NCBI GenBank assembly: GCA_000263395.1
Contig: AJXE01000002.1
Location: 62,001-126,000, forward strand
Reading direction: 5' to 3'
From: Stutzerimonas stutzeri TS44
GTDB lineage: Bacteria; Pseudomonadota; Gammaproteobacteria; Pseudomonadales; Pseudomonadaceae
Length of the DNA: 64,000 nucleotides
Shown here: positions 8,015-17,266 of the stretch, in pieces
How the letters are laid out: each line of letters begins with the position of its first letter
Position numbering within the stretch: position 1 is the stretch's first letter
Notes under the pieces: generated by a model
Databases searched by the model: none
The model's input: only the letters and a program-made list of their open reading frames with translations
Told to the model about the DNA's origin: nothing
Position numbers and translations under genes: made by a program

Positions 8015-9897
8015 ACCAGCACCTCGGCCAGGTTGCCCTTGGATTCCAGCCAGCTCTTGCGGTCGCCGGCGCGCTTCTTGGCCAGCAGCATGTCCATGAT
8101 CTCGCGGGTGCCGTCGAAGTCGTCGAGGGTCAGCTGGACCAGCCGGCGGGTGTTGGGGTCCATCGTGGTCTCGCGCAGCTGCGGCGGGTTCATCTCGCCC
8201 AGGCCCTTGAAGCGCGTGACCTGCGGCTTGCCGCGACGCTTCTCGGCCAGCAGGCGTTCGAGGATGCCGTCGCGCTCGGCCTCGTCGAGGGCGTAGAAGA
8301 TGTCCTTGCCCAGGTCGATGCGGTACAGCGGCGGCATCGCCACATAGACATGGCCGGCTTCCACCAGCGGGCGGAAATGCTGGACGAACAGCGCGCAGAG
8401 CAGCGTGGCGATGTGCAGGCCGTCGGAGTCGGCGTCGGCGAGGATGCAGATCTTGCCGTAGCGCAGTTGCGACAGATCGCTGGAGCCCGGATCGAGGCCC
8501 ACCGCCACGGCGATGTTGTGCACTTCCTGGCTGGCCAGCACCTCGCCACCATCCACTTCCCAGGTGTTGAGGATCTTGCCGCGCAGCGGCAGGATTGCCT
8601 GGAACTCCTTGTCGCGCGCCTGCTTGGCGCTGCCGCCGGCGGAATCGCCCTCGACCAGGAACAGCTCGGCGCGCGCCGGGTCCTGTCCGGCACAGTCGGC
8701 CAGCTTGCCCGGCAGCGCCGGACCCTGGGTGATCTTCTTGCGCTCGATCTTCTTGCTCGCCTTCAGCCGCCGTCCGGCGTTGCTGATCGCCAGTTCGGCG
8801 AGCTGCAGGCCCAGCTCCGGGTGGGCGTTGAGCCACAAGCTGAAGGCGTCCTTGACCACCCCGGAGACGAACGCGGCGGCTTCGCGAGAGGACAATCGCT
8901 CCTTGGTCTGCCCGGAGAACTGCGGTTCCTGCAGCTTCATCGAGAGCACGAAGGCGATGCGCTCCCAGACATCCTCCGGCGCCAGCTTCACGCCGCGCGG
9001 CAGCAGGCTGCGGAACTCGCAGAACTCGCGCATGGCATCGAGCAGCCCCTGGCGCAGGCCATTGACGTGGGTGCCGCCCTGCGCGGTGGGAATCAGGTTG
9101 ACGTAGCTTTCCTGCACGCTGTCGCCGCCCTCGGGCAACCACAGCAGCGCCCAGTCGACTGCCTCGGTATTGCCGGAAAGCGTGCCGACAAAGGGCTCGT
9201 CAGGCAGGCGGGCGAACTCGCTGACGGCATCGACCAGGTAGGAACGCAGGCCGTCCTCGTAATGCCACTCGACCTTCTCGCCGCTGGCCTTGTCCTCGAA
9301 GCTGACGTTCAGCCCCGGGCACAGCACCGCCTTGGCCTTGAGCACATGCTTGAGCCGGCTGATGGAGAACTTCGGCGAGTCGAAGTACTTGGCATCCGGC
9401 CAGAACTGCACGCTGGTGCCGGTGTTGCGCTTGCCGACCGTGCCGATGACCTGCAGGTCGCTGGCCTTGTAGCCGTCGGCGAAGCTCATGCGGTACTCGT
9501 TGCCGTCGCGGCGGACGGTGACCACCACCTGCGTCGACAGCGCGTTGACCACCGAGATGCCCACCCCGTGCAGGCCGCCGGAGAACTGGTAGTTCTTGTT
9601 GGAGAACTTGCCGCCGGCGTGCAGCTTGGTGAGGATCAGTTCGACGCCGGGGACGCCTTCCTCGGGATGGATATCCACCGGCATGCCGCGACCGTCGTCG
9701 ATGACTTCCAGCGAATTGTCGGCATGCAGGATCACCTGCACCGAACGGGCATGGCCGGCCAGCGCCTCGTCGACGCTGTTGTCGATGACTTCCTGGGCGA
9801 GGTGATTGGGTCGCGTGGTATCGGTATACATGCCCGGGCGCTTGCGCACCGGATCGAGGCCGGAAAGGACTTCGATGGCTTCTGCGGTGTAAGACAT
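8011..9897 (-). CDS. parE: DNA topoisomerase IV subunit B
   Basis: The ATPase subunit of topoisomerase IV. The 628-residue protein has the GHKL ATPase fold at the N-terminus (VIDNSVDEALAGHA, then DDGRGMPVDIHPEEG and GGLHGVGISVVNALS), a transducer domain, and the TOPRIM region with ELFLVEGDSAGGSAKQARD, ILPLRGKILN and the metal-binding DADSDGLHI. Length is normal for the family. ATG start at 9897. It is 15 nt downstream of yqiA and the first of four genes joined by overlapping start and stop codons leading to parC. Confidence 0.97.
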   Translation of the reverse strand: MSYTAEAIEVLSGLDPVRKRPGMYTDTTRPNHLAQEVIDNSVDEALAGHARSVQVILHADNSLEVIDDGRGMPVDIHPEEGVPGVELILTKLHAGGKFSNKNYQFSGGLHGVGISVVNALSTQVVVTVRRDGNEYRMSFADGYKASDLQVIGTVGKRNTGTSVQFWPDAKYFDSPKFSISRLKHVLKAKAVLCPGLNVSFEDKASGEKVEWHYEDGLRSYLVDAVSEFARLPDEPFVGTLSGNTEAVDWALLWLPEGGDSVQESYVNLIPTAQGGTHVNGLRQGLLDAMREFCEFRSLLPRGVKLAPEDVWERIAFVLSMKLQEPQFSGQTKERLSSREAAAFVSGVVKDAFSLWLNAHPELGLQLAELAISNAGRRLKASKKIERKKITQGPALPGKLADCAGQDPARAELFLVEGDSAGGSAKQARDKEFQAILPLRGKILNTWEVDGGEVLASQEVHNIAVAVGLDPGSSDLSQLRYGKICILADADSDGLHIATLLCALFVQHFRPLVEAGHVYVAMPPLYRIDLGKDIFYALDEAERDGILERLLAEKRRGKPQVTRFKGLGEMNPPQLRETTMDPNTRRLVQLTLDDFDGTREIMDMLLAKKRAGDRKSWLESKGNLAEVLV

Positions 9898-9912
9898 GGG
9901 CGTCTCGATAGC

Positions 9913-10530
9913 TTATGAATCGGAAAAATCGGTCTCGAGCCAGAGCGCCGGCGCGAATCCGGCGAACGCCAGCAGCGCCGGCAGACGCGCGGCAAAGCCC
10001 TGGAAACCGTGATCGCCACCGGCCTGGATGCGCAGCGCGCAGCCACGGTAGAAGTCGACGGCCTGGCGGTAGTCCAGCGTTTCGTCGCCGGTCTGCAGCC
10101 AGACCTGGTAGCGCCCGGCATCCTGCGGCGGCGGCACTTCCAGCTCCGCCAGCGCCGCGACATGGTCATGGGTGAGGTCCCAGACTTCGCCGCTGTAGAG
10201 GTTGGTCTGCGGCCCCAGGTAGCCGTCGAAGCGCCGGTGCGGCAGCACCGCGGGGTTGATCAGCAGCGCACGCAGACCGTGGCGCTCGGCGAGGTGGGTC
10301 GCATAGTAGCCGCCGAGCGAGCTGCCGACCAGCAGCGGCCGGCCCAGCGCGGCCAGCTCCGTTTCCAGCTGGGCGATGGCCTGGCGCGGATGATGGTGCA
10401 GCGCCGGGACCCGCAGGCAGTCGGCCATGCCGATGCGCGTGAGCGCGGCACTGAGCTGGCGGGCCTTGTGCGACAGCGGCGAGCTGTTGAGGCCATGAAT
10501 ATAGAGGATGGCGGGGCGATCGCAGGTCAT
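9913..10530 (-). CDS. yqiA: YqiA-type alpha/beta-hydrolase (esterase)
   Basis: A 205-residue cytoplasmic alpha/beta-hydrolase of the YqiA/UPF0227 family. The sequence shows the N-terminal ILYIHGLNSSP oxyanion region, the nucleophile elbow VGSSLGGYYAT (GxSxG with Ser), an Asp in LQTGDETLDYR and the catalytic His in GGDHGFQGF near the end. YqiA of E. coli is an esterase encoded next to cpdA and parE, the same order as here. The physiological substrate is unknown. Gap to parE is only 15 nt, so the two are probably cotranscribed. Confidence 0.92.
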   Translation of the reverse strand: MTCDRPAILYIHGLNSSPLSHKARQLSAALTRIGMADCLRVPALHHHPRQAIAQLETELAALGRPLLVGSSLGGYYATHLAERHGLRALLINPAVLPHRRFDGYLGPQTNLYSGEVWDLTHDHVAALAELEVPPPQDAGRYQVWLQTGDETLDYRQAVDFYRGCALRIQAGGDHGFQGFAARLPALLAFAGFAPALWLETDFSDS

Positions 10531-10607
10531 TCGGTTCGCTGGCAGGCAGGGGACGGGGAAGGCTACAAGGCGAACGCCGCGCGGTGCAAGCCGCCTGCCG
10601 GCGTGGC

Positions 10608-11423
10608 TCAGTAGCCCTTGACGCTGTGGTCCACCGCGAAGTCGATACCGCTGACGCGCGATACACCACTGTCCAGGCGCCCGTCGCCATGCAGGCGCAG
10701 CCAGCGATAACCAGGCGCCAGGTTATCGACCTTGAAGCGCTCGCTGCCCGGCGCGAACTGTATGCCGGTGGAGGGTGTGGCGAGCAGTAGCACGCCGTTG
10801 CGCACCTGCTCGAACTCCTGGTGGACGTGCCCCCAGAGCAGCGCCCGCACGTTGCGGTGGCGGTCGAGCACCTCGAACAGTCGCTCGGGCTCGCGCAGGC
10901 CGATGCTGTCCATCCAGCGGCTGCCGATCGCCACCGGATGATGATGCAGGCAGATCAGGTGATGTCGCTCGGGCGCGGCGCGCAACGTCGCGTCGAGCCA
11001 CTCGAGTTGAGATGTGTCGAGCACGCCGAACACCTCGCCGGACTCCAGGGTATCGAGCATGACCACCCGCCAGTTGCCGAGTTCGAGCAGCGGCTCCATC
11101 AGAGGGGTGCCGCAGGTCGCCGCGTGCATGGCCTCGCGTTCGTCATGGTTGCCCGGACACCAGCGCGCCGGCGCGGCGATGCGCGCCGACAGCTCGCGGA
11201 AACGCTGGTACGACGCGAGCGTGCCATCCTGCGAGAGATCGCCGGTGGCCAGCAGCAGATCGATATGCGGCTGCTCCTCGAGCACCAGATCGATCACCCG
11301 TTGCAGGCTGTCGCAGGTGTCCATGCCCAGCAGCGTGCCCTGCGCCGGCGCGAACAGATGGCTATCGGTGAGCTGCACCAGCAGCACCGACTCTTCAGCA
11401 GCGGTCAGGGATGCAGCATGCAT
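10608..11423 (-). CDS. cpdA: 3',5'-cyclic-AMP phosphodiesterase CpdA
   Basis: Hydrolyses cAMP to AMP and so limits cAMP/Vfr-type signalling. The 271-residue protein is a class III (metallophosphoesterase) phosphodiesterase with all metal-binding motifs in order: QLTDSHLF, ATGDLSQDG, CPGNHDERE, LICLHHHPV and WGHVHQEF. The ATG at 11423 is used because GAGGAGAAGG stands just before it; upstream in-frame sequence is Arg-rich and not protein-like. It belongs to the nudF-DUF1249-cpdA-yqiA-parE order conserved in enterics and pseudomonads. Confidence 0.95.
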   Translation of the reverse strand: MHAASLTAAEESVLLVQLTDSHLFAPAQGTLLGMDTCDSLQRVIDLVLEEQPHIDLLLATGDLSQDGTLASYQRFRELSARIAAPARWCPGNHDEREAMHAATCGTPLMEPLLELGNWRVVMLDTLESGEVFGVLDTSQLEWLDATLRAAPERHHLICLHHHPVAIGSRWMDSIGLREPERLFEVLDRHRNVRALLWGHVHQEFEQVRNGVLLLATPSTGIQFAPGSERFKVDNLAPGYRWLRLHGDGRLDSGVSRVSGIDFAVDHSVKGY

Positions 11424-11536
11424 GGCCCTTCTCCTCGAGGAAAATCGCAACCGAATTATGGTAGGGCGCAGACAGGAGGGAAACCGCGGGAAGTGGGCGT
11501 GGATCACAGAACGGCGCCGGCACCGGCGCCGGACGC

Positions 11537-11983
11537 TCAGAGCACCGGTTCGAGTTCGTGGCCGCACGCCTGGCAATGACTGAGCCACTCGCCGAGGAAC
11601 AGGTTGAGCTGGCTCTTTTCGTCCGGCTGGTGCATCTGCGCGTTAGGGTAGTGGTAGATGCCGCGCAGGCGCCTGGCATTCTCCGCGCGGACCACTTCGG
11701 CCATGCGCGCGTCGTGATACACACGCACCTCCATCCGCGGCACCGGCAGCCAGCTCAGGCAGTGCTCCTGGCTGACCTGCACGGTGGTGGTGTAGGGGCA
11801 GTTTTCCAGCACCTGCAGCACCAGCACGCCGAGCAGCTGATCGCCCTGACTGATGGCGATGCGCCGGGTGCGACCGGGCTGACGCAGCTCCGGCAGCAGA
11901 CGCAGCAGGCGCAGGTAGTTGGCCTCGCAGGTCGCCTGCAGCTCGGGCAGGTCGACCCGGTAGCGTTCGCGGCGCCGGTTCAT
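11537..11983 (-). CDS. DUF1249 family protein
   Basis: A 148-residue cytoplasmic protein of the DUF1249 (YqiB) family, of unknown function. It starts MNRRRERYRVDLPELQ and ends with a conserved LNLFLGEWLSHCQACGHE segment whose CxxC pair might bind metal (inference). The ATG overlaps the nudF stop codon as ATGA, giving translational coupling. The same nudF-yqiB-cpdA-yqiA-parE gene order is found in E. coli. Confidence 0.88.
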   Translation of the reverse strand: MNRRRERYRVDLPELQATCEANYLRLLRLLPELRQPGRTRRIAISQGDQLLGVLVLQVLENCPYTTTVQVSQEHCLSWLPVPRMEVRVYHDARMAEVVRAENARRLRGIYHYPNAQMHQPDEKSQLNLFLGEWLSHCQACGHELEPVL

Positions 11984-12597
11984 TGCCAGGCTCCCCGCAC
12001 GTCGTCGCGATTCAGCGCCAGCCATTGCAGCGCGATGATGCTGGCGGCATTGTCGATGCGCCCGTCGCGCACGGCCTGCAGCGCCTGCGGCAGCGTCCAG
12101 ACGTGCACGCGGATGTCCTCGCCCTCCTCGGCCAGGCCGAATACGCCCCCGGCGTTCTGGCTGTCGCACCGACCGACGAACAGGTGTACCCGCTCGTCGC
12201 TGCCGCCCGGCGAGGGAAAGTAGCGGGTCACCGGCCACAGCGCCCCCAGTTCCAGCCCGGCTTCCTCGACGGCCTCGCGGCGCGCCACTTCCTCGGGCTG
12301 CTCATCCTTGTCGATCAAGCCGGCGACCAGCTCGATCAGCCAGGGATTGCTCGCCTTGCCCAGCGCGCCGACGCGGAACTGCTCGATCAGCACCACCCGG
12401 TCCAGGCGCGGATCGTAGGGCAGCACGCACACCGCATCATGGCGCACGAACAGCTCGCGGCTCAGCTCCGCGCCCATCACACCATTGAACTGACGATGAC
12501 GCAGGTGCAGGCGCTCCAGCCGGTAGAAACCGCTAAAGCATTGCTCGCGTCGCAGGATCTGGACATCATCCGGGCCGGGCTTGAAAGTCTCGCTCAT
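11980..12597 (-). CDS. nudF: ADP-ribose pyrophosphatase NudF
   Basis: A Nudix hydrolase that splits ADP-ribose into AMP and ribose 5-phosphate. The 205-residue protein contains a complete Nudix box (GLIDKDEQPEEVARREAVEEAG pattern, GX5EX7REXXEEXG) at about 99-121 and the preceding ELVAGL substrate region. The ATG at 12597 is preferred; an in-frame GTG 15 nt upstream (12612) is also possible and neither has a strong ribosome-binding site. First gene of the leftward run; its promoter must lie in the divergent gap 12598-12834. Confidence 0.93.
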   Translation of the reverse strand: MSETFKPGPDDVQILRREQCFSGFYRLERLHLRHRQFNGVMGAELSRELFVRHDAVCVLPYDPRLDRVVLIEQFRVGALGKASNPWLIELVAGLIDKDEQPEEVARREAVEEAGLELGALWPVTRYFPSPGGSDERVHLFVGRCDSQNAGGVFGLAEEGEDIRVHVWTLPQALQAVRDGRIDNAASIIALQWLALNRDDVRGAWQ

Positions 12598-12834
12598 CTG
12601 GACATCACTCACATTCGGTTGGACCGCACCCGCGCAGCGTCTGACATGATCCGCACTGCGCCGGCACCGGCATGACTACAGCCGCACATCGTGAGCCGTC
12701 TCCGTGGTCATCCTAGCGCGCCGCCGATCCGGCCGCAGCCCTCAGCTGACCGATGCGAAGCGTGCGGAACCGCTCACGGCGAACTTCAGGCAACCGGCAC
12801 ACTCGAAACGGCACCTCACCCCGACAGGCGAACC

Positions 12835-13578
12835 ATGAGCCATCCGACCCTTCCCGCACGATTTCCCGTCTACGCCCTGCTGGCCAGCCTGCTGTTACTC
12901 GGTGCCTGCCAGCACAGCCTGTTGAGGCAAGCGCCACAGGCCACGCAGCACCTCACCGAGGAACGCCCGCAGGGTTGCGTCGGCGAGGCTTGCCCGCTGG
13001 TCAATATCGACACGCTGCACTTCGCCACCGAGCCGCAACTCGACCGCCTGATCGACGAGCGCCTGCGCCGCCTGACGCTCAACGAACCGGACGCCCGGCT
13101 ACCCGAATCGCTGCGCGCCTACCAGGCCGATTTCCTGCGCGACGCCAAACCCGGCTGGGCCAGCTACCTGCAGGCCAAGGTGCGCGAGCAGCACGGCGAC
13201 ATCAGCGTGATCGAGCTGTCCAGCTACCTCTATACCGGCGGTGCGCATGGCATGCCGGGGCGCGGCTTCATCAACTACGACAGCGCCCGGGACCGCGAAC
13301 TGCGTTTGGAAGACCTGCTCATCCCCGGCCAGGAGGGCAACTTCTGGCGCGCCGCCCGTCAGGCTCACCAGCGCTGGCTGGCGCAGAACGACCAGGCACA
13401 GAACTCGGACTTCCGCGAGCAGTGGCCGTTCCGACAGACCGCGCACATCGCCCTGCTCAAGGACAGCGTGCTGCTCAAGTATGACGTCTACAGCATCGCG
13501 CCCTATTCCAGCGGCCATCCGGAGCTGTTCATCCCGCATGCGCAGCTCGAAGGCATTCTCAAGCCGGAGTACCTCTGA
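12835..13578 (+). CDS. RsiV/PdaC-like lipoprotein (DUF3298 domain)
   Basis: A 247-residue predicted lipoprotein: signal peptide with lipobox LLGAC (Cys 23), then an N-terminal DUF4163/PdaC-like part and a C-terminal DUF3298 domain (RDRELRLEDLLIPG...RQAHQRWL). DUF3298 occurs in RsiV anti-sigma factors and in peptidoglycan-related proteins; here there is no membrane anti-sigma part and no sigma factor beside it, so an envelope role is the most that can be inferred. The ATG at 12835 is chosen over an upstream in-frame ATG at 12691 because the signal peptide starts there. Divergent from nudF; rpoZ follows 135 nt downstream. Confidence 0.8.
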   Translation: MSHPTLPARFPVYALLASLLLLGACQHSLLRQAPQATQHLTEERPQGCVGEACPLVNIDTLHFATEPQLDRLIDERLRRLTLNEPDARLPESLRAYQADFLRDAKPGWASYLQAKVREQHGDISVIELSSYLYTGGAHGMPGRGFINYDSARDRELRLEDLLIPGQEGNFWRAARQAHQRWLAQNDQAQNSDFREQWPFRQTAHIALLKDSVLLKYDVYSIAPYSSGHPELFIPHAQLEGILKPEYL

Positions 13579-13713
13579 ACATGGCGCCCGGTCGGCATCC
13601 GCGCCGGCACCGGCGCCCAAACAGCGCTTCCATTCGCGATGGTGATTTTTTAGACTATTCCGTCCGCTCGCCCATCCGGGCCCGCTATACCGCTATTGCA
13701 CACGAGGAACACC

Positions 13714-13977
13714 ATGGCCCGCGTTACCGTTGAAGATTGCCTGGACAACGTCGATAACCGCTTCGAGCTGGTCATGCTGGCCACCAAGCGTTCGCGCCAG
13801 TTGGCCACCGGCGGCAAGGAGCCGAAGGTAGCCTGGGAAAACGACAAGCCGACCGTCGTCGCCCTGCGCGAGATCGCGTCCGGCCTGGTCGACTACGATG
13901 TCATTGCCCAGGACGAAATCGTCGACGACGAACCGCTCTTCATCCAGTACGAGGAAGAGCCCAACGAGGCCATCTGA
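13714..13977 (+). CDS. rpoZ: RNA polymerase omega subunit
   Basis: An 87-residue protein beginning [20 protein letters not shown] with the typical LATKRSRQL and [10 protein letters not shown] motifs. Omega helps assemble the beta' subunit and forms part of the ppGpp site on RNA polymerase, which fits its position 60 nt before spoT. The start is ATG 13714, with GAGGAA shortly upstream; an ATG six codons earlier lacks family support. Gene order rpoZ-spoT is conserved in gammaproteobacteria. Confidence 0.97.
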   Translation: MARVTVEDCLDNVDNRFELVMLATKRSRQLATGGKEPKVAWENDKPTVVALREIASGLVDYDVIAQDEIVDDEPLFIQYEEEPNEAI

Positions 13978-14037
13978 TTAAATGCCAGGTCGAAGTCGAA
14001 CCGCCGAGCCCACATCGCGCCGGCAAGGAGCACAGCC

Positions 14038-16146
14038 TTGCCAGCCATAGATACCCTTGCCGATCGCCTGTCGACCTACCTCGGCCCGGACCAGGTCAAC
14101 CTGGTCCGTCGCGCCTACTTCTACGCCGAGCAGGCCCACGACGGCCAGCGCCGGCGCAGCGGTGAAGCCTACGTCACCCACCCTCTCGCGGTAGCCAACA
14201 TCCTCGCCGACATGCACATGGACCATCAGAGCCTGATGGCCGCGATGCTGCATGACGTCATCGAGGACACCGGCATTCCCAAGGAAGCGCTGGTCGCGCA
14301 GTTCGGTGAAACCGTCGCCGAACTGGTCGACGGGGTCAGCAAGCTGACCCAGATGAACTTCGAGACCAAGGCCGAGGCCCAGGCCGAGAACTTCCAGAAG
14401 ATGGCCATGGCCATGGCGCGTGACATCCGCGTGATCCTGGTCAAGCTCGCCGACCGCCTGCACAACATGCGCACCCTCGAAGTGCTGGCCGGCGAGAAAC
14501 GCCGGCGCATCGCCAAGGAAACCCTGGAAATCTACGCGCCCATCGCCAACCGCCTGGGCATGCACACGATGCGCATCGAGTTCGAGGACCTCGGCTTCAA
14601 GGCCATGCACCCAATGCGCTCCGAGCGCATCCGCGCCGCGGTGCGACGGGCGCGTGGCAACCGCAATGAGATCGTCGAGAAGATCGAGCAGTCGCTGATC
14701 GCCTGCCTCGCGCGCGATGGTCTGGAAGGCGAGGTGATGGGCCGCGAGAAGCACCTCTACAGCATCTACAAGAAGATGCGCGGCAAGCGCAAGGCGTTCA
14801 ACGAGATCATGGACGTCTACGCCTTCCGCATCGTGGTGGACAAGGTCGACACCTGCTACCGCGTGCTCGGCGCCGTGCACAGCCTGTACAAGCCGCTGCC
14901 CGGGCGCTTCAAGGACTACATCGCGATCCCCAAGGCCAACGGCTATCAGTCGCTGCACACCACCCTGTTCGGCATGCACGGCGTGCCCATCGAGATCCAG
15001 ATCCGCACCCGCGAGATGGAGGAGATGGCCAACAACGGCATCGCCGCGCACTGGCTGTACAAGTCCGACGAGAACGACGTGCCCAAGGGCACCCATGCCC
15101 GCGCCCGGCAGTGGCTCAAGGGGGTGCTGGAGCTGCAGCAACGCGCCGGCAACTCGCTGGAATTCATCGAAAGCGTGAAGATCGACCTGTTCCCCGACGA
15201 GGTCTACGTGTTCACGCCCAAGGGCCGCATCATGGAGCTGCCCAAGGGTTCCACCGCGGTGGACTTCGCCTACGCGGTGCACACCGACGTCGGCAACACC
15301 TGCATCGCCTGCCGCGTCAACCGCCGCCTGGCGCCGCTGTCGCAGGCGCTGGAAAGCGGCTCGACGGTGGAAATCGTCACCGCGCCGGGCGCCCGGCCGA
15401 ACCCGGCCTGGCTGAACTTCGTGGTCACCGGAAAGGCGCGCACGCACATCCGCCATGCACTCAAGCTGCAGCGTCGCTCGGAATCCATCAGCCTCGGCGA
15501 GCGCCTGCTGAACAAGGCGCTCACCGGCTTCGAGACCAGCCTGGACAAGATCGGCGCCGAACGCATCCGCCAGGTCCTGGCCGAGTACCACGTCGAATTC
15601 ATCGAAGACCTGCTCGAGGACATCGGCCTGGGCAATCGCATGGCCTACGTGATCGCCCGCCGCCTGCTGTCCAGCGACGGCGAGCAGGCGCCCAGCGCCG
15701 AAGGCCCGCTGGCGATCCGTGGTACCGAGGGCCTGGTGCTCAGCTACGCCAAGTGCTGCACGCCGATCCCGGGCGACCCGATCGTCGGCCACCTGTCCGC
15801 CGGCAAGGGCATGGTGGTGCATCTGGACACCTGCCGGAACATTGCCGAATTCCGCCACAACCCGGACAAATGCATCCAGCTGTCATGGGCCAAGGACGTC
15901 ACCGGCGAATTCAACGTCGAGCTGCGGATCGAGCTGGAGCACCAGCGCGGCCTGATCGCGCTGCTCGCCGGCAGCGTCAACGCCGCCGACGGCAACATCG
16001 AGAAGATCGGCATGGACGAGCGCGACGGGCGCGTCAGCGTGGTCCAGCTGGTGGTCAGCGTGCATGACCGCGTGCACCTAGCACGGGTGATCAAGAAGCT
16101 GCGTGCGATCAAGGGCGTCACCCGGATCACCCGCCTCAGGGCCTGA
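14038..16146 (+). CDS. spoT: Bifunctional (p)ppGpp synthetase/hydrolase SpoT
   Basis: A 702-residue Rel/Spo protein that makes and degrades the alarmone (p)ppGpp. Visible in order: the HD hydrolase domain (YVTHPLAVANIL, MLHDVIEDTG), the synthetase domain with GRFKDYIAIPKANGYQSLHT, a TGS domain (VYVFTPKGRIMELPKGSTAVDFAYA) at about 385-445, a conserved Cys pair region (AKCCTPIPGD) and a C-terminal ACT domain. The RFKD sequence fits the RxKD signature of bifunctional enzymes. Start is a TTG at 14038 with AAGGAG 7 nt upstream; no nearby in-frame ATG. Confidence 0.96.
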   Translation: MPAIDTLADRLSTYLGPDQVNLVRRAYFYAEQAHDGQRRRSGEAYVTHPLAVANILADMHMDHQSLMAAMLHDVIEDTGIPKEALVAQFGETVAELVDGVSKLTQMNFETKAEAQAENFQKMAMAMARDIRVILVKLADRLHNMRTLEVLAGEKRRRIAKETLEIYAPIANRLGMHTMRIEFEDLGFKAMHPMRSERIRAAVRRARGNRNEIVEKIEQSLIACLARDGLEGEVMGREKHLYSIYKKMRGKRKAFNEIMDVYAFRIVVDKVDTCYRVLGAVHSLYKPLPGRFKDYIAIPKANGYQSLHTTLFGMHGVPIEIQIRTREMEEMANNGIAAHWLYKSDENDVPKGTHARARQWLKGVLELQQRAGNSLEFIESVKIDLFPDEVYVFTPKGRIMELPKGSTAVDFAYAVHTDVGNTCIACRVNRRLAPLSQALESGSTVEIVTAPGARPNPAWLNFVVTGKARTHIRHALKLQRRSESISLGERLLNKALTGFETSLDKIGAERIRQVLAEYHVEFIEDLLEDIGLGNRMAYVIARRLLSSDGEQAPSAEGPLAIRGTEGLVLSYAKCCTPIPGDPIVGHLSAGKGMVVHLDTCRNIAEFRHNPDKCIQLSWAKDVTGEFNVELRIELEHQRGLIALLAGSVNAADGNIEKIGMDERDGRVSVVQLVVSVHDRVHLARVIKKLRAIKGVTRITRLRA

Positions 16147-16151
16147 ACCTC

Positions 16152-16171
16152 GCCCCGGGCGATACCGGGGC
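16152..16171 (+). terminator. Terminator after rpoZ-spoT
   Basis: A 7-bp GC stem (GCCCCGG / CCGGGGC) with a 6-nt loop, 5 nt after the spoT stop and followed by CATTATTTC. It probably separates spoT from ridA. Confidence 0.65.
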
Positions 16172-16263
16172 CATTATTTCGCGCCTCGTCGCCGGCGGTG
16201 GCTGCGCTTGGCACAAGCCATTATGCTGGCGGACCAACTTCCTATTCCCCCAAAGGAGTTTCC

Positions 16264-16644
16264 ATGAGCAAGACCGTGATCAACAGCGACAAGGCCCCCG
16301 CCGCCATTGGCACCTACTCCCAGGCGATCAAGGCCGGCAATACCGTCTACCTGTCCGGGCAGATTCCGCTGGATCCCAAGACGATGGAACTGGTCGAGGG
16401 CTTCGAGGCCCAGGCCGTGCAGGTCTTCGAGAACCTCAAGGCCGTGGCCGAAGCCGCCGGCGGCTCGCTGAAGGATGTCGTCAAACTCAACATCTTCCTC
16501 ATCGACCTGGGCAACTTCGCCACCGTCAACGAGGTGATGGGCCGTTACTTCCAGCAGCCCTACCCGGCGCGCGCCGCCATCGGCATCGCCGCGCTGCCCA
16601 AGGGCTCGCAGGTGGAAATGGACGCGATCCTGGTCATCGACTGA
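16264..16644 (+). CDS. ridA: Enamine/imine deaminase RidA
   Basis: A 126-residue RidA (YjgF/UK114) protein that removes reactive 2-aminoacrylate and other enamines/imines formed by PLP enzymes. It begins [21 protein letters not shown], carries the [11 protein letters not shown] segment, and has the essential Arg in [12 protein letters not shown] 16264 lies a few bases after AAAGGAG. It sits downstream of the spoT terminator and is probably transcribed on its own. Confidence 0.96.
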   Translation: MSKTVINSDKAPAAIGTYSQAIKAGNTVYLSGQIPLDPKTMELVEGFEAQAVQVFENLKAVAEAAGGSLKDVVKLNIFLIDLGNFATVNEVMGRYFQQPYPARAAIGIAALPKGSQVEMDAILVID

Positions 16645-16651
16645 CCCGGCT

Positions 16652-16674
16652 GGCGCACCGCCGACCGGTGCGCC
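16652..16674. terminator. Hairpin between ridA and the OmpA-like gene
   Basis: A 9-bp perfect stem (GGCGCACCG / CGGTGCGCC) with a 5-nt loop in the short gap between two converging genes. No T run follows, so the assignment rests on position. Confidence 0.6.
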
Positions 16675-16699
16675 GCCTCCCCGCCAGCGCAGTCCGCGC

Positions 16700-17266
16700 T
16701 CAGCGAATCAGCACCTCGACCCGCCGATTGCGCGGTTCAGCGGTCGCATCCGGCGTTGCCACCGCCAGATTGCGCTCGCCGTGACTGGTCACCCGCAACT
16801 CCATCGTCTCCAGCCCACGGGCGCGCAGCAGCTCCGCGACGGCTTGTGCACGACGCAGGCCGACCCGCACATTGGCCGCTTCGGCGCCGAGCGTATCGGT
16901 ATGACCGATCACCGTGACCACCGGATAATCACGCCGGTGCACGGCCTCCAGCACCTGCTGCAAGGCGACCTCGGCGGCGGCGTCGAGCCGGCCATCGGCC
17001 TGCAGCTGGAGTATGTGGCGTTCCGGCAAGGCCGGTTGTGCCGCCAGGGCCCGCGCGAAATCCCGCTCGCGACGCAATGCGCTCACGCTGAACAGGCGCC
17101 CGTCGGCCAGCGTCATACCCTGTCCCGCCTGCGTCAGCCGCGGCGGTTCCTCATCGCCGAGCGCCACGCTGCCGGCACCGGGCAGCATCACGTACGAACG
17201 TCCGCTGCAGCCGGCGAGCACGCCAGCCAGCAACACCACGGCCCAACCGCGCCAGCCGGCCATCAT
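16700..17266 (-). CDS. OmpA-family lipoprotein
   Basis: A 188-residue predicted lipoprotein: signal peptide with lipobox LAGC (Cys 19), a central region of about 70 residues and a C-terminal OmpA/MotB peptidoglycan-binding domain (VVTVIGHTDTLG, VGLRRAQAVAELL, GERNL...EPRNRRVEVLI). The ATG at 17266 overlaps the stop codon of the upstream FecR-domain gene (ATGA), so the two are translationally coupled. Probably anchored in the outer membrane and bound to the cell wall. Its pairing with a FecR-domain protein suggests a joint envelope role that I cannot name. Confidence 0.82.
   Translation of the reverse strand: MMAGWRGWAVVLLAGVLAGCSGRSYVMLPGAGSVALGDEEPPRLTQAGQGMTLADGRLFSVSALRRERDFARALAAQPALPERHILQLQADGRLDAAAEVALQQVLEAVHRRDYPVVTVIGHTDTLGAEAANVRVGLRRAQAVAELLRARGLETMELRVTSHGERNLAVATPDATAEPRNRRVEVLIR

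Noticed and set aside
7972-9918. Open frame of 648 codons on the plus strand opposite parE
   Set aside because: Shadow of parE; no start signal or recognised domain.
12598-12834. Possible TPP riboswitch, since thiC follows nudF in some pseudomonads
   Set aside because: No riboswitch core motif is seen and the downstream gene is an RsiV-like lipoprotein, not thiC.
13978-15858. Open frame of 626 codons on the minus strand opposite spoT
   Set aside because: Entirely antisense to a well-supported gene and made of His/Val/Leu-rich low-quality sequence.
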